Assembly (NCBI GenBank): GCA_016705005.1
Contig: JADIZB010000011.1
Location: 24,895-88,894, forward strand
DNA from: Bacteroidales bacterium
GTDB lineage: Bacteria; Bacteroidota; Bacteroidia; Bacteroidales; Lentimicrobiaceae
Direction: 5' to 3'
Length of the DNA: 64,000 nucleotides
Shown here: in pieces, positions 53,151 to 61,831 of the stretch
How the letters are laid out: each line of letters begins with the position of its first letter
How positions within the stretch are numbered: position 1 is the first letter of the stretch
Notes under the pieces: model-generated
Told to the model about the DNA's origin: nothing
Database searches by the model: none
Seen by the model: only the letters and a program-made list of their open reading frames with translations
Made by a program: the position numbers and the translations under genes

Positions 53151-54041
53151 ATGAGGGTTTTTACAATATCGACGAAGGCTTTTATTTTAATGATTCTAAC
53201 AGTCACTTTATCAAGTGGTTGTGAGAATAAGAATGATCCAGACCTGATTCCTTCCTATCTGCATATTGAACAAATCGGATTAAATTCAAATTACGAACAG
53301 GGTACATCTTCCGAAAAAATTACAGACGCATGGGTTTATATCAACGAAACCCTCATCGGTGCTTTTGAATTACCGGCAACAGTGCCCATACTGGCAGACG
53401 GCGAGCAGAAAATAACGATCAGGCCAGGTATAAAAATAAACGGCATCGCCAATACCAGAACCATTTATCCTTTTTTCACCGACCTTAAAAGAACCATGGT
53501 ACTGGTGAGAGACAGTGTAGTGAATTTTAACGACACCATTACCTACTACAGGGAAAGCACCTCATTCCCCTGGATTGAGAATTTTGATCTGTCGGGAATC
53601 ACACTCGATACCACATCGAAAAGCACTGTCGGGATAAGTAAAATCAGTGATCCTGAGTTTATCTTTCATAACCCCGGCGAAGACAACGATTATTCTGCAT
53701 TCATCAGTATGGATGCTGATTCTGCTGTATTTGAGGCAACCACAACGCAAACGTATGACTTCCCGAATGATGGTTCTGCCATTTTTCTGGAAATGAATTT
53801 TTTAACAAATCACCCACTGGTCGTAGGCGTTTTTTATACTGCTTCCGGTATCAGGGTGCAGCGGCCCCTGCTTATTCTCAACAAAACGGATGATTGGAAT
53901 AAGATCTATGTTAACCTCACAGTTCCAACATATGACACTCCGGGAGCTAAAGATTTCCAGATTTTTTTCGGTACACAGAAAGAAGACGGAACTGAGGAAG
54001 CAAAGATTTATCTTGACAATTTAAAACTGGTTCATTTTTAA
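53151..54041 (+). CDS. hypothetical lipoprotein
   Basis: The 296-aa protein has a signal peptide with a lipobox (LMILTVTLSSGC, Cys24). The mature part is mostly beta: LHIEQIGLNSNYEQG, TDAWVYINETLIGAFELPATVPILADGEQ, and ending AKIYLDNLKLVHF. The first half resembles a small Ig-like domain for TonB-linked surface lipoproteins, and the second half a carbohydrate-binding jelly-roll fold. I do not recognise a named family. It lies between the oxidoreductase and the sugar transferase, 9 bp before the latter, so the three are probably one operon. Confidence 0.75.
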   Translation: MRVFTISTKAFILMILTVTLSSGCENKNDPDLIPSYLHIEQIGLNSNYEQGTSSEKITDAWVYINETLIGAFELPATVPILADGEQKITIRPGIKINGIANTRTIYPFFTDLKRTMVLVRDSVVNFNDTITYYRESTSFPWIENFDLSGITLDTTSKSTVGISKISDPEFIFHNPGEDNDYSAFISMDADSAVFEATTTQTYDFPNDGSAIFLEMNFLTNHPLVVGVFYTASGIRVQRPLLILNKTDDWNKIYVNLTVPTYDTPGAKDFQIFFGTQKEDGTEEAKIYLDNLKLVHF

Positions 54042-54050
54042 TATCATGAA

Positions 54051-55469
54051 ATGAATAAAACTCTACAGGTAACCAAATATGTCATTGCGGATCTGATTAC
54101 TGCCTTCCTGGCCTGGGGGGCGTTTTTCATTTACCGTAAGGTTTCTGTTGACCCAAATGTTTTCGATTACCCTGAAGTTATCTACAGTGACACCAACCTT
54201 CTTTATGGATTGATCTTTATTCCGGTTTTCTGGCTGTGTCTTTACATCATGATGGGAACTTACCGTCGGATCTACCGCAAAGCCAGGCTGAAAGAACTCG
54301 GTCAAACCCTCCTTATCACTGTGATAGGGGTCATTATCCTTTTCTTCGCATTGATTCTTGACGATACCATCGTGTCGTACCGCAATTACTACGAATCGGT
54401 GCTGGTACTTTTTACCCTGCACTTTGTTCCAACATATCTTTTCAGGCTGATCCTTACTTCCATCACGGCTTATCGCATCCATCACAAAGTTATTGGCTTC
54501 AATACCATTATTGTAGGCAGTAACGGAAATGCTATTTCTATTTACAATGAGATTGAGAACCAGGAAAAATCGAGTGGAAACCGGTTTGTTGGTTTCGTAA
54601 ATGCTGCCAGCTACAAAGACTATAAACTCGAGAAATTTTTAAAACACCTTGGTCAGATCAATGATTTAAAGAACGTAATAAAGGAGCACAACGTGGAGGA
54701 AGTCATCATTGCCATCGAGCGTTCGGAGGTTAAGACCATCGAACAGATCATTACCGAAGTTGAAGACACCAACGTGGTAATCAAGGTTATACCCGACATG
54801 CAGGACTACCTGCTCGGGACAATCCGTTCAACTTCCATTTTCCATGCGCCCCTGCTTCAGATTTCGCCCGATCTGATGCCGGCCTGGCAACAGTCGCTCA
54901 AACGCATCATCGATATTTTCGCATCAGTGGTTGCCATGATCATCCTGATCCCGGCCTATGTTTTTGTTGCCCTCGGTATCAAGTTTACTTCAAGGGGACC
55001 CATCCTCTACAAACAGCAACGCATGGGTGTGCATGGCAAGCCATTTACCATGATCAAATTCAGAAGCATGTACTGCGATGCAGAGAAAAACGGGGTACCC
55101 CAGCTTTCATCCAAGGAAGACCCGCGTATTACCCGTTTCGGCCGTTTCCTCCGTAAAGTCAGGCTCGATGAAATCCCTCAGTTCTGGTCGGTCCTGATCG
55201 GCGACATGTCACTGGTTGGCCCAAGACCTGAACGTCAGTATTTTATCGACCAGATCATCCAGAGAGCTCCGCACTATCGTCTTCTTCAGAAAGTAAAACC
55301 CGGCATCACCTCCTGGGGACAGGTAAAATACGGCTATGCCGAGAATGTGGATGAAATGGTTGAACGGCTGAAATTCGACATACTCTACATCGAAAACATG
55401 TCCCTCGCTATGGATTTTAAAATCCTTATCTACACGGTGCTGATTGTGGCCCAGGGGAGAGGGAAGTGA
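54051..55469 (+). CDS. polyprenyl-phosphate sugar phosphotransferase (exopolysaccharide/O-antigen initiating enzyme)
   Basis: The 472-aa protein is of the WbaP/WcaJ type. Four or five membrane helices occupy the first ~145 residues. A Rossmann-like CoA-binding fold follows (about 150-250, NTIIVGSNGNAISIYNEI), then a re-entrant helix (RIIDIFASVVAMIILIPAYVFVAL). The catalytic domain has GPILYKQQRMGVHGKPFTMIKFRSM, VRLDEIPQFWSVLIGDMSLVGPRPERQYF and KPGITSWGQVKYGY. It transfers a hexose-1-phosphate to undecaprenyl phosphate at the inner membrane, starting polysaccharide synthesis. Other polysaccharide genes are not present beyond the nearby lipoprotein. Confidence 0.93.
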   Translation: MNKTLQVTKYVIADLITAFLAWGAFFIYRKVSVDPNVFDYPEVIYSDTNLLYGLIFIPVFWLCLYIMMGTYRRIYRKARLKELGQTLLITVIGVIILFFALILDDTIVSYRNYYESVLVLFTLHFVPTYLFRLILTSITAYRIHHKVIGFNTIIVGSNGNAISIYNEIENQEKSSGNRFVGFVNAASYKDYKLEKFLKHLGQINDLKNVIKEHNVEEVIIAIERSEVKTIEQIITEVEDTNVVIKVIPDMQDYLLGTIRSTSIFHAPLLQISPDLMPAWQQSLKRIIDIFASVVAMIILIPAYVFVALGIKFTSRGPILYKQQRMGVHGKPFTMIKFRSMYCDAEKNGVPQLSSKEDPRITRFGRFLRKVRLDEIPQFWSVLIGDMSLVGPRPERQYFIDQIIQRAPHYRLLQKVKPGITSWGQVKYGYAENVDEMVERLKFDILYIENMSLAMDFKILIYTVLIVAQGRGK

Positions 55470-55470
55470 T

Positions 55471-55897
55471 TAATACGTAATAACTAATTTCTAATATCCA
55501 ATTTCAAGGATCCAATATCCAATATCTAATTGATCTAAAGGCTAATGTTAACAGTCTCATATCTAATTGTTTAATAAGATAGGGTAGTATAAAATCATTA
55601 CGTTTTTAGTGCTGCTATCTTGTATTATTATGATGAATCAAACCCCCATTCTGAAACTTCTAAATTGGCGTTATGGATTATCAAATTATCCTGAATGCAA
55701 ATCTCTTAGTATATTATCCTTTTACTGGATGTTAATTTTGGTACAATATTTCCAACTGCCTTCTGTATTCCTTTATTGATAAACGTTACAGAAGAAATTA
55801 TTTTTAGCCAACTTTTAAAAACCTGTTTGGTTCTGGCTTGTCCAGGTTAGAAATTAAACATTAGACATTAGAAATTAGAAATTAGACATTAGAAATT
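55471..55897. repeat. inverted word-repeat island filling the gap between two convergent stops
   Basis: The left arm (about 55477-55567) consists of CTAATTT/CTAATAT/CCAATAT words, and the right arm (55846-55897) of the inverse TTAGAAA/TTAGACA words, period 7 bp. The left arm starts within 10 nt of the sugar transferase stop and the right arm touches the DUF4294 stop codon (55898-55900). Between them is an AT-rich core of about 275 bp with only a doubtful 49-codon frame (55630-55779). The arms could base-pair. Confidence 0.8.
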
Positions 55898-56479
55898 CTA
55901 GATCATCCCGTTCTCAATCATCAGGACAATCGTCTCAATGTCTTTATCTTTCCCTTCAGGGTCGTACTTTTCCTTGAGATTGTAGCCAAACAGACGGCTC
56001 AGGTTTTGCCAGAAAAAGGCGACAAAGCTACCTCTCAACTCCCTCACTATGTGATATGTAGGCGTACCAGTCTCCCGGTCAACCAGTTTAAGCAGGATAC
56101 GCCCCTGCGAAAAGGTAAGAGATTTAAGTTCTTCTCCGAATTCAGATTTCAGTTCATCTTCTGCTCTTTTATAGAGCTTCCTTTGTTCCTTTTCAGTCAG
56201 TCCGGCCATCAGCGAATCGTAATGCTGCAGCTTGATGCCGGCAAGCTTGGCATACGGATACACCTTTTTTACATTCCTCACCAGGCGGTCGAACCGGCGC
56301 TGATCGGCGGGCGTTCTGTAAATAATATATCCTTTTATTCTGACAACAGGAAGATCCATCATAGGGATGGTATCGCCATCAACAATTTTTGCTTTGGCAA
56401 CAATAACATCTGTCGTTTGTGAAAATGCCGGGAAAATCAGGCAGGTAAATGTAAACAGTATGATAATCAGGCGTTTCAT
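55898..56479 (-). CDS. DUF4294 family exported protein
   Basis: The 193-aa protein has a signal peptide (KRLIIILFTFTCLIFPAFSQ). It has the DUF4294 pattern: DGDTIPMMDLPVVRIKGYIIYRTPADQRRFDRLVRNVKKVYPYAKLAGIKL, then helical KEQRKLYKRAEDELKSEFGEELKSL and GRILLKLVDRETGTPTYHIVRELRG. It is confined to Bacteroidota, and its function is unknown. It lies 155 bp from clpX. I chose the ATG at 56479; the frame is open 19 codons further upstream, but those residues lack signal character. Confidence 0.87.
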   Translation of the reverse strand: MKRLIIILFTFTCLIFPAFSQTTDVIVAKAKIVDGDTIPMMDLPVVRIKGYIIYRTPADQRRFDRLVRNVKKVYPYAKLAGIKLQHYDSLMAGLTEKEQRKLYKRAEDELKSEFGEELKSLTFSQGRILLKLVDRETGTPTYHIVRELRGSFVAFFWQNLSRLFGYNLKEKYDPEGKDKDIETIVLMIENGMI

Positions 56480-56634
56480 GCCCAGGTTAATTTTAGTTTT
56501 AATCCGGCTTATTATTGCAAATACAGTGCCGGACATTATAACGCAACTTCATATCAAATGTTTTGCCAGAATTATCAGGACAAAGGGTTCAACTGATGAA
56601 TTGAACCTGACCACTATTAATTTTTCGGAATAAC

Positions 56635-57867
56635 TCAGGCAACACGCAACCTTGAGAGGTTCGATTTACCGAGTTTTTCCTCGGCATAGGCACGGGTAAC
56701 CTTCAGTTCGCGCACTCCCTGTTCAGAAGGAAGTTCGAACATGGCATCAATCAGAATGGCTTCCATCATCGATCTGAGTCCGCGGGCACCCAGCTTGAAT
56801 TCAATGGCTTTATCAACGATGTACTCAAAAGCCTGCTCATTGAATGTAAGCTTAATACCATCCATCTCAAAAAGCCTGACAAACTGCTTTACCAGCGAAT
56901 TCTTAGGCTCTGTCAGGATCTGACGCAACACCACAGCATCCAGCGGCCTGAGATACGTAACCACAGGCAAACGACCGACCAGTTCAGGAATGAGTCCGAA
57001 ACTCTTCAGGTCCTGCGGTGCGATGTACTGAAGCAGGTTACTGCGGTCGATCACCTCCTGATCTTTGCTGGCGTATCCGATGGCATTGGCTTGCATACGC
57101 GAGGCAATCTTTTTCTCGATGCCGTCGAAGGCACCACCGGCAACAAACAGGATATTCTGGGTGTTGATCTGGATCATCCGCTGTTCGGGATGTTTGCGTC
57201 CTCCCTGGGGTGGCACATTTACCACCGAGCCTTCGAGAAGCTTAAGCATCGCCTGTTGAACGCCTTCACCCGATACATCGCGTGTGATGCTCGGGTTGTC
57301 ACTTTTTCGTGCTATCTTGTCAATTTCATCAATAAACACAATACCCTTTTCAGCGGCAGCCACATCATAATCGGCCGACTGGAGCAGCCTCGACAGGATA
57401 CTTTCTACGTCCTCTCCTACATAACCGGCTTCAGTAAGCACAGTAGCATCGGCAATACAGAAAGGAACATGCAATAGTTTGGCAATGGTGCGGGCCAGCA
57501 GGGTTTTTCCTGTTCCGGTCTCCCCTACCAGGATGATGTTCGATTTTTCTATTTCAACTTCGTCTTTGGCTACGGTTTGTCCGATACGTTTGTAATGGTT
57601 GTATACAGCAACCGAAAGAACCCTCTTTGCATCGTCCTGTCCAATCACATACTGGTCAAGGTATTCTTTGATCTCCGAAGGTTTGTGAAGTTTTACCTTC
57701 GAGAAATCCTTGCCGGTGGTGGCTGTTGAGCGGACCTCTTCGCGCAGGATATCCTGCGCCTGATCAACACAATAGTCGCAGATGTGGGCATCAAGTCCGG
57801 CAATCAGCATATTGGTCTCGCTGCGGGGGCGGCCACAAAACGAACACCTCTCTTCTTTTTTAGGCAT
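56635..57867 (-). CDS. clpX: ATP-dependent Clp protease ATP-binding subunit ClpX
   Basis: The 410-aa AAA+ unfoldase feeds substrates to ClpP. The N-terminal C4 zinc domain (CSFCGRPRSETNMLIAGLDAHICDYC) recognises adaptors. LKPSEIKEYLDQYVIGQ-type sequence follows, then Walker A GETGTGKT, Walker B FIDEIDKIARKSDNP, the pore region RDVSGEGVQQAMLKLLEG, and the sensor-2 part FKLGARGLRSMMEAIL. It is complete and of normal length. It follows clpP on the same strand but is separated by a terminator and has its own -7 element (fwd 57968-57975). Confidence 0.97.
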   Translation of the reverse strand: MPKKEERCSFCGRPRSETNMLIAGLDAHICDYCVDQAQDILREEVRSTATTGKDFSKVKLHKPSEIKEYLDQYVIGQDDAKRVLSVAVYNHYKRIGQTVAKDEVEIEKSNIILVGETGTGKTLLARTIAKLLHVPFCIADATVLTEAGYVGEDVESILSRLLQSADYDVAAAEKGIVFIDEIDKIARKSDNPSITRDVSGEGVQQAMLKLLEGSVVNVPPQGGRKHPEQRMIQINTQNILFVAGGAFDGIEKKIASRMQANAIGYASKDQEVIDRSNLLQYIAPQDLKSFGLIPELVGRLPVVTYLRPLDAVVLRQILTEPKNSLVKQFVRLFEMDGIKLTFNEQAFEYIVDKAIEFKLGARGLRSMMEAILIDAMFELPSEQGVRELKVTRAYAEEKLGKSNLSRLRVA

Positions 57868-58147
57868 AATGGGATAAAATCAGATGCTTATTAATCAAAC
57901 TCTTAGCCAAAAGTCAGTTCTTTTTTCAAAGAAAATTCCCCCGGCATATAAAGCCTCATTTCAGATACAAAGGTACAGAAAATAAAACAGCGAAAGCCCT
58001 CCACGGATACCAGGTTTACGACATTGAATACCAGTAAGATACATATGTGAAGCACGCTGTGAACCATCCATCCCACATTGATCATACCGGGAGAAACTGC
58101 AGAACCAGGCTAACAATAAATAACAGGCATGATGTCCTGAAAAAAGA
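57868..58147 (-). promoter_or_regulatory. clpX upstream region with -7 element
   Basis: The region contains CAAAGGTA at 57968-57975, i.e. TACCTTTG on the minus strand, a consensus Bacteroidetes -7 box about 100 bp before the clpX start. The -33 position lacks a TTG. No gene is supported in this stretch; a 60-codon minus-strand frame is judged chance. Confidence 0.5.
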
Positions 58148-58173
58148 AAAGGCCGTCGGTAGAGACAGCCTTT
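58148..58173 (-). terminator. Rho-independent terminator after clpP
   Basis: AAAGGCTGTC and GACGGCCTTT (minus strand) pair with one mismatch around a 6-nt loop and are followed by TCTTTTTT. It sits 20 bp after the clpP stop, so clpP and clpX are probably separate transcripts. Confidence 0.8.
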
Positions 58174-58192
58174 AAATGTTATAGCTTCATGG

Positions 58193-58864
58193 CTATTTGT
58201 TACCTCTTATAAGTACCTCGTCAATCATCCCGTATTCTTTTGCTTCTTCTGCGGTCATCCAGTAGTCGCGGTCCGAATCTTTTTCAATTTTCTTGAACGA
58301 CTGTTTGGAATGATTTGCAATGATTTCATAAAGTTCCTTCTTCAGTTTCAGGATCTCGCGGGTGGTAATCTCGATGTCGGAGGCCTGTCCCTGCGCCCCG
58401 CCCATCGGCTGATGAATCAGGATGCGTGAATGCCTGAGGGCGGTCCGTTTACCTTCCTGTCCGGCACATAAAAGAACAGCGCCCATCGAAGCGGCCATAC
58501 CGGTACAGATGGTGGCTACATCGGGGGCAATATACTGCATGGTATCATAAATGCCCAGTCCCGCATAAACCGATCCACCGGGCGTATTCAGATAGATCTG
58601 AATGTCTTTTTTGGGGTCAACCGATTCGAGGAAGAGCAACTGTGCCTGGATGATGTTGGCTACATAGTCGTCGATGGGCACACCCAGGAAGATGATCCTG
58701 TCCATCATCAACCGGGAGAATACGTCCATGGTGGCTATATTCAGCTGGCGCTCCTCAATAATGGTCGGGGATATATAACCGTTCACCTGTGAAGTAAAAC
58801 GGTCGAGGGTCAGGCTGCTGATGCCGTGATGACCTGTGGCATATTTTCTGAATTCGTTCTGCAT
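58193..58864 (-). CDS. clpP: ATP-dependent Clp protease proteolytic subunit
   Basis: The 223-aa serine peptidase forms a tetradecamer with ClpX. The catalytic Ser lies in CTGMAASMGAVLL and the His in SRILIHQPMGGAQGQASDIE; the Asp is at the expected later position in SDRDYWMT. IYLNTPGGSVYAGLGIYDTMQ is the oxyanion strand region. The N-terminal ~30 residues (QNEFRKYATGHHGISSLTL) form a short extension typical of Bacteroidota ClpP that may be processed. Gene order tig-clpP-clpX is the widespread one. Confidence 0.97.
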   Translation of the reverse strand: MQNEFRKYATGHHGISSLTLDRFTSQVNGYISPTIIEERQLNIATMDVFSRLMMDRIIFLGVPIDDYVANIIQAQLLFLESVDPKKDIQIYLNTPGGSVYAGLGIYDTMQYIAPDVATICTGMAASMGAVLLCAGQEGKRTALRHSRILIHQPMGGAQGQASDIEITTREILKLKKELYEIIANHSKQSFKKIEKDSDRDYWMTAEEAKEYGMIDEVLIRGNK

Positions 58865-59062
58865 GGTTTGTCTGTTTAGTTAAGGTCAAATTTAAGGATA
58901 TTCACAGAACTGATTTATAAAAAACCCGAAATGTCAGGAAATAATCTCTCCATAATTGTGCCACCCCGGAAAAATGAACCAAAATGTCAGGTCCCGGGCT
59001 AATCTGCCTGAATCCCGGCCGGCTTGCTTCCTGCCGGAAAGACCGGAATTCCTTTAAACAAG

Positions 59063-59091
59063 GCAGGGACCCACAAAAGTGAAGTCCCTGC
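59063..59091 (-). terminator. hairpin downstream of tig
   Basis: GCAGGGAC and GTCCCTGC pair around a 13-nt loop 24 bp after the tig stop. The following T run is weak (CTTGTTT), so termination may be partial and allow read-through into clpP. Confidence 0.5.
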
Positions 59092-59114
59092 AGAATACCC
59101 TGGTTGCCGGAGAA

Positions 59115-60467
59115 CTATTTTTCTGCCGCCAGTTTAGCAAATTCTTCGTAAGAAACCACCTTTTCTTTTGGTTCCAGCTTTTCTTTCAGCAATCCAAGCA
59201 GTTTCTGCTCAAACAACTGATCGTTGATGCGGCGTACATCTTCCTTGTTCTTCATAAAGGAATCGACAATGCTGTCAACCCGCATCTTCATATCGTCGTC
59301 CATCTCGCTGCTGCCCGGCCTGCGGAAATAACCACGGAACACATCCTTGATCTCCTCTTCAGAAACCTCAATGTTGTGCTCCCTGATCATGCGGTTTTCA
59401 ATCAGCTGCCAGCGCATGGAGTTGGCGTATTCGTTGTAATGCAGTTCAACCTCTTCGGCTGACAATTTGTCCTGATTTACATCGATCAGCCAGCGTTTCA
59501 GAAACTCGTCGGGCAGTTGAATGGCCGACATATCGAGTAATTTTTTCACGGCGTCGTTAAAGAACTTCTTATCGCTTTCGCCAACAAACGACTGGGCGGC
59601 ATCCTTTTTAATCTGTTCGATCAGCTCTTTCTCACTGCCGATTTCAACACCCGGATATACCTTTTCGAAAAATTCAGCATTCACTTCAGCAGGTACCATA
59701 TGGCTGATGCCGGTAACGGTAAAATTGAAATCCGCATCCAGTACTTCAGCGTGCTCTTTGGTGATGCCCAGCATCGCAGCCACATCGGTGGCGTTGCCAG
59801 AGGCTTTCATGGGGTTGAACTTCACCACACTGCCGGGTTTTACGCCGGTAAATAAGGCAACAATGGCTTCATCGCTGAAAAGCTCAGCATTCACCGTACC
59901 TGAACTGGTGATGCCACCTTCCTTAACCTGTCCGTCAGCATCAAGTTCAGCAAAGTCACCCTTTACCAGGTCGCCCTTCTCTGAAACTTCCACTTCGGCA
60001 AGTTCGCCATTGCGACGACGCATATCTTCGAGGTATTTTTTGGCAATTTCGTCCGACACTTCAATCCGGTAGTAAGCCACACCGGCTTTTCCATCCAGTT
60101 TCAGATCGAACTTCGGGCTGAAACCCAGGTCGAAATAAAAACTCATATCGGAAGGCTCGCTGAAGTCAACCTGAGGCGTTTTTTCCATATTGGCCAGCGG
60201 ATTGCCAAGAATGTCAAGATTCTGCTCCTTGATGAAACCATCGAGTGATTCACCCAGGAGTTTATTGATCTCATCGGCTGTAACGGCTGAACCGTACATT
60301 TTCTTTGTCAGTCCGAAAGGAACTTTTCCGGGCCTGAAACCAGGCATCTGGGCTTTGCGCTGATAATCCTTCAGCACTTTCATTACTTTTTCTTCATAGT
60401 CGGCTGGCGACAGGTCAATTTTTACGGTAGCGGTCAGATCGCCGGTGTGCTGCAATTCAATATTCAT
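59115..60467 (-). CDS. tig: trigger factor (ribosome-associated chaperone/peptidyl-prolyl isomerase)
   Basis: The 450-aa protein begins with a ribosome-binding domain (LQHTGDLTATVKIDLSPADYEEKVMKVLKDYQRKAQMPGFRPGKVPFGLTKKMYG), where the family signature is GFRPGKVP. The middle PPIase-like part is degenerate, and the C-terminal helical cradle contains LPDEFLKRWLIDV and LIENRMIREHNIEVSEEEI. Length and layout fit Bacteroidota trigger factors, which often lack a clear FKBP active site. It has a strong own promoter and is the first of the tig-clpP-clpX set. Confidence 0.93.
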   Translation of the reverse strand: MNIELQHTGDLTATVKIDLSPADYEEKVMKVLKDYQRKAQMPGFRPGKVPFGLTKKMYGSAVTADEINKLLGESLDGFIKEQNLDILGNPLANMEKTPQVDFSEPSDMSFYFDLGFSPKFDLKLDGKAGVAYYRIEVSDEIAKKYLEDMRRRNGELAEVEVSEKGDLVKGDFAELDADGQVKEGGITSSGTVNAELFSDEAIVALFTGVKPGSVVKFNPMKASGNATDVAAMLGITKEHAEVLDADFNFTVTGISHMVPAEVNAEFFEKVYPGVEIGSEKELIEQIKKDAAQSFVGESDKKFFNDAVKKLLDMSAIQLPDEFLKRWLIDVNQDKLSAEEVELHYNEYANSMRWQLIENRMIREHNIEVSEEEIKDVFRGYFRRPGSSEMDDDMKMRVDSIVDSFMKNKEDVRRINDQLFEQKLLGLLKEKLEPKEKVVSYEEFAKLAAEK

Positions 60468-60548
60468 TGTAAATGCGTATGGTTAAGTTTCTTTTTGGTT
60501 CTCTTTCAGGAATATATCCCCGAAAATACCGGATTGCTCCGGAGGGCG

Positions 60549-60580
60549 CAAAGGTAGTAGTTTTTTTGAAACAGAAGCAA
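60549..60580 (-). promoter_or_regulatory. tig promoter (TTG-N21-TACCTTTG)
   Basis: On the minus strand TTG (fwd CAA 60578-60580) and TACCTTTG (fwd 60549-60556) are separated by 21 bp, matching the Bacteroidetes housekeeping promoter. It lies about 82 bp before the tig start codon. Confidence 0.8.
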
Positions 60581-60649
60581 TAATGAAATACCCTATGGTT
60601 GTTATTATCTGCAGTGCATTTCATTTTTCGCACCGGCTCATTTCTTTGA

Positions 60650-60685
60650 CACCAATTCACCAAATCACCAGATAAGCACCAAATA
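60650..60685. repeat. CACCAAAT word repeat upstream of tig
   Basis: CACCAATT, CACCAAAT, CACCAGAT and CACCAAAT words, period about 8 bp, lie in the gap between the tig promoter and the M15 peptidase gene. The same word recurs, first inverted and then direct, on the other side of the M15 gene at 61566-61682. Confidence 0.75.
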
Positions 60686-60909
60686 CTTTTTTGTTTTCAT
60701 CCCCTTTAAAGTCAGGCAATAACATTCAAAAGATATAAAAAGCCATTTAAAAGATTGTAGTCCGGGATCCGGGTAGCATCAGTAGTTGAAAGCAACAAAG
60801 GTGAATCCAGTCCTGTTTCCAGGAATTCAACTACTAAAAATTACTATTTTGCCCGGTGTTTTCATCCTTCCGGAAAGTACCTTCGGAGGAATCAGTGAAA
60901 CAAAAAAAT
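60686..60909. other. intergenic stretch, nothing further seen
   Basis: AT-rich DNA between the CACCAAAT words and the M15 terminator. No open frame, promoter or repeat could be supported. Confidence 0.4.
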
Positions 60910-60951
60910 CACGGAATCCGATCTGATTATTCTATCAGACCGGGCTCCGTG
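60910..60951 (-). terminator. terminator of the M15 peptidase gene
   Basis: A long imperfect stem (CACGGA...TCTGAT with ATCAGA...TCCGTG, two mismatches) and a 7-nt loop are followed by ATTTTTTTG on the minus strand. It lies 48 bp after the stop codon. Confidence 0.85.
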
Positions 60952-60998
60952 TTGAAGAATCGTGCTTTACGCAGGGAATGAAAATCAATTACCCTGTT

Positions 60999-61460
60999 TT
61001 ACCATCTGGGCTGAATATAGATCGTTTTGCCGGCGGCATCTTTCACAGCCTGTAACTGCTGCTTTCTGTTCCTCGACGGATCGTACGAAACATGCACCCA
61101 GCGGAAGCCAAACTCATCAATGATCTGATCGAACGGAAGATTGAGCTCAACAATTTTCCTGTACAGAAACTCATTGCCATGGGTATGGTCAACGATGTCG
61201 GCGGCCTGACCGCTCATATGCTGGCTGTTTTTAGAACCTTTGATAGCCACATTGAGCGAAGGACAACGATAGCCGCTGTTGATGTTGACCGGCGTACCCA
61301 ATGCATCCCTGAGGGGCTGAAGCACATGTACGCACAAGGCCCTGAGGTTCTCAATAATTTCTGCCGGAGGATTGTACTGCTCCTCATCAAACTTACGATG
61401 GTTGGTCAGCAGCAGTTCATGCAATGAAAAGTTCGGGGTAAACTTAATGTCTGGTGTCAT
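60999..61460 (-). CDS. peptidase M15A family (D-Ala-D-Ala carboxypeptidase/endolysin-like)
   Basis: The 153-aa protein consists almost only of the M15A fold. It begins TPDIKFTPNFSLHELL. The zinc site is visible as INSGYRCPSLNVAIKG, then NSQHMSGQAADIV (the H and D ligands of SxHxxGxAxD), and RWVHVSYDPSRNRKQQL with the last His. There is no signal peptide. This stand-alone, leaderless form is like prophage endolysins and Bacteroidota DUF882-type proteins. No other phage gene is nearby, so it may be a domesticated remnant. It has its own terminator and is bracketed by CACCAAAT word repeats. Confidence 0.88.
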   Translation of the reverse strand: MTPDIKFTPNFSLHELLLTNHRKFDEEQYNPPAEIIENLRALCVHVLQPLRDALGTPVNINSGYRCPSLNVAIKGSKNSQHMSGQAADIVDHTHGNEFLYRKIVELNLPFDQIIDEFGFRWVHVSYDPSRNRKQQLQAVKDAAGKTIYIQPRW

Positions 61461-61831
61461 AATTTTGGGGTTTGAAAAGGAAAATTGGTTCTGATTTTCT
61501 ATTTAACGTGAGTTCGATTTATTGTGTCAATTATAAGCTTAAGATATTCAAACCATTAAAAACAAGAATTTGGTGAAATTTCGTGCTTTGGTGCTCCCGC
61601 CTGCCGGCGGGCAGCCTGCCTGACGGCAATTCAGGGTTTGTGGCAACATTCTCTCTGCCACCAAACCACTAAAACACCAAATACGACTCCAAAATTATTT
61701 TAAGAATATTTAAGTCACTGTAAATCATTCACTAATATATCGAGCTCACGATATTTAAAGAAATTAGACCTGGTTAAGGTTAAGATGCTCTGATGATTCA
61801 GTTTATCCGGAGTAGAAATATAGTAAAAAAT
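61461..61831. repeat. word-repeat island with GC palindrome between M15 and cupin genes
   Basis: 61566-61594 has AATTTGGTG/GCTTTGGTG words, 61596-61611 the palindrome CCCGCC-TGCC-GGCGGG, followed by a second half-site GCCTGCC, and 61659-61682 has the inverse CCACCAAAC/ACACCAAAT words. The whole 117-bp unit can fold on itself. The rest of the gap (61683-61831) shows nothing. Confidence 0.75.

Noticed and set aside
55630..55779. 49-codon plus-strand frame in the core of the 55.5-kb island
   Set aside because: AT-rich, no family or start signal; mentioned only as a possible decayed cargo.
57903..58085. 60-codon minus-strand frame between clpP and clpX
   Set aside because: It overlaps the clpX promoter region and has no family resemblance.
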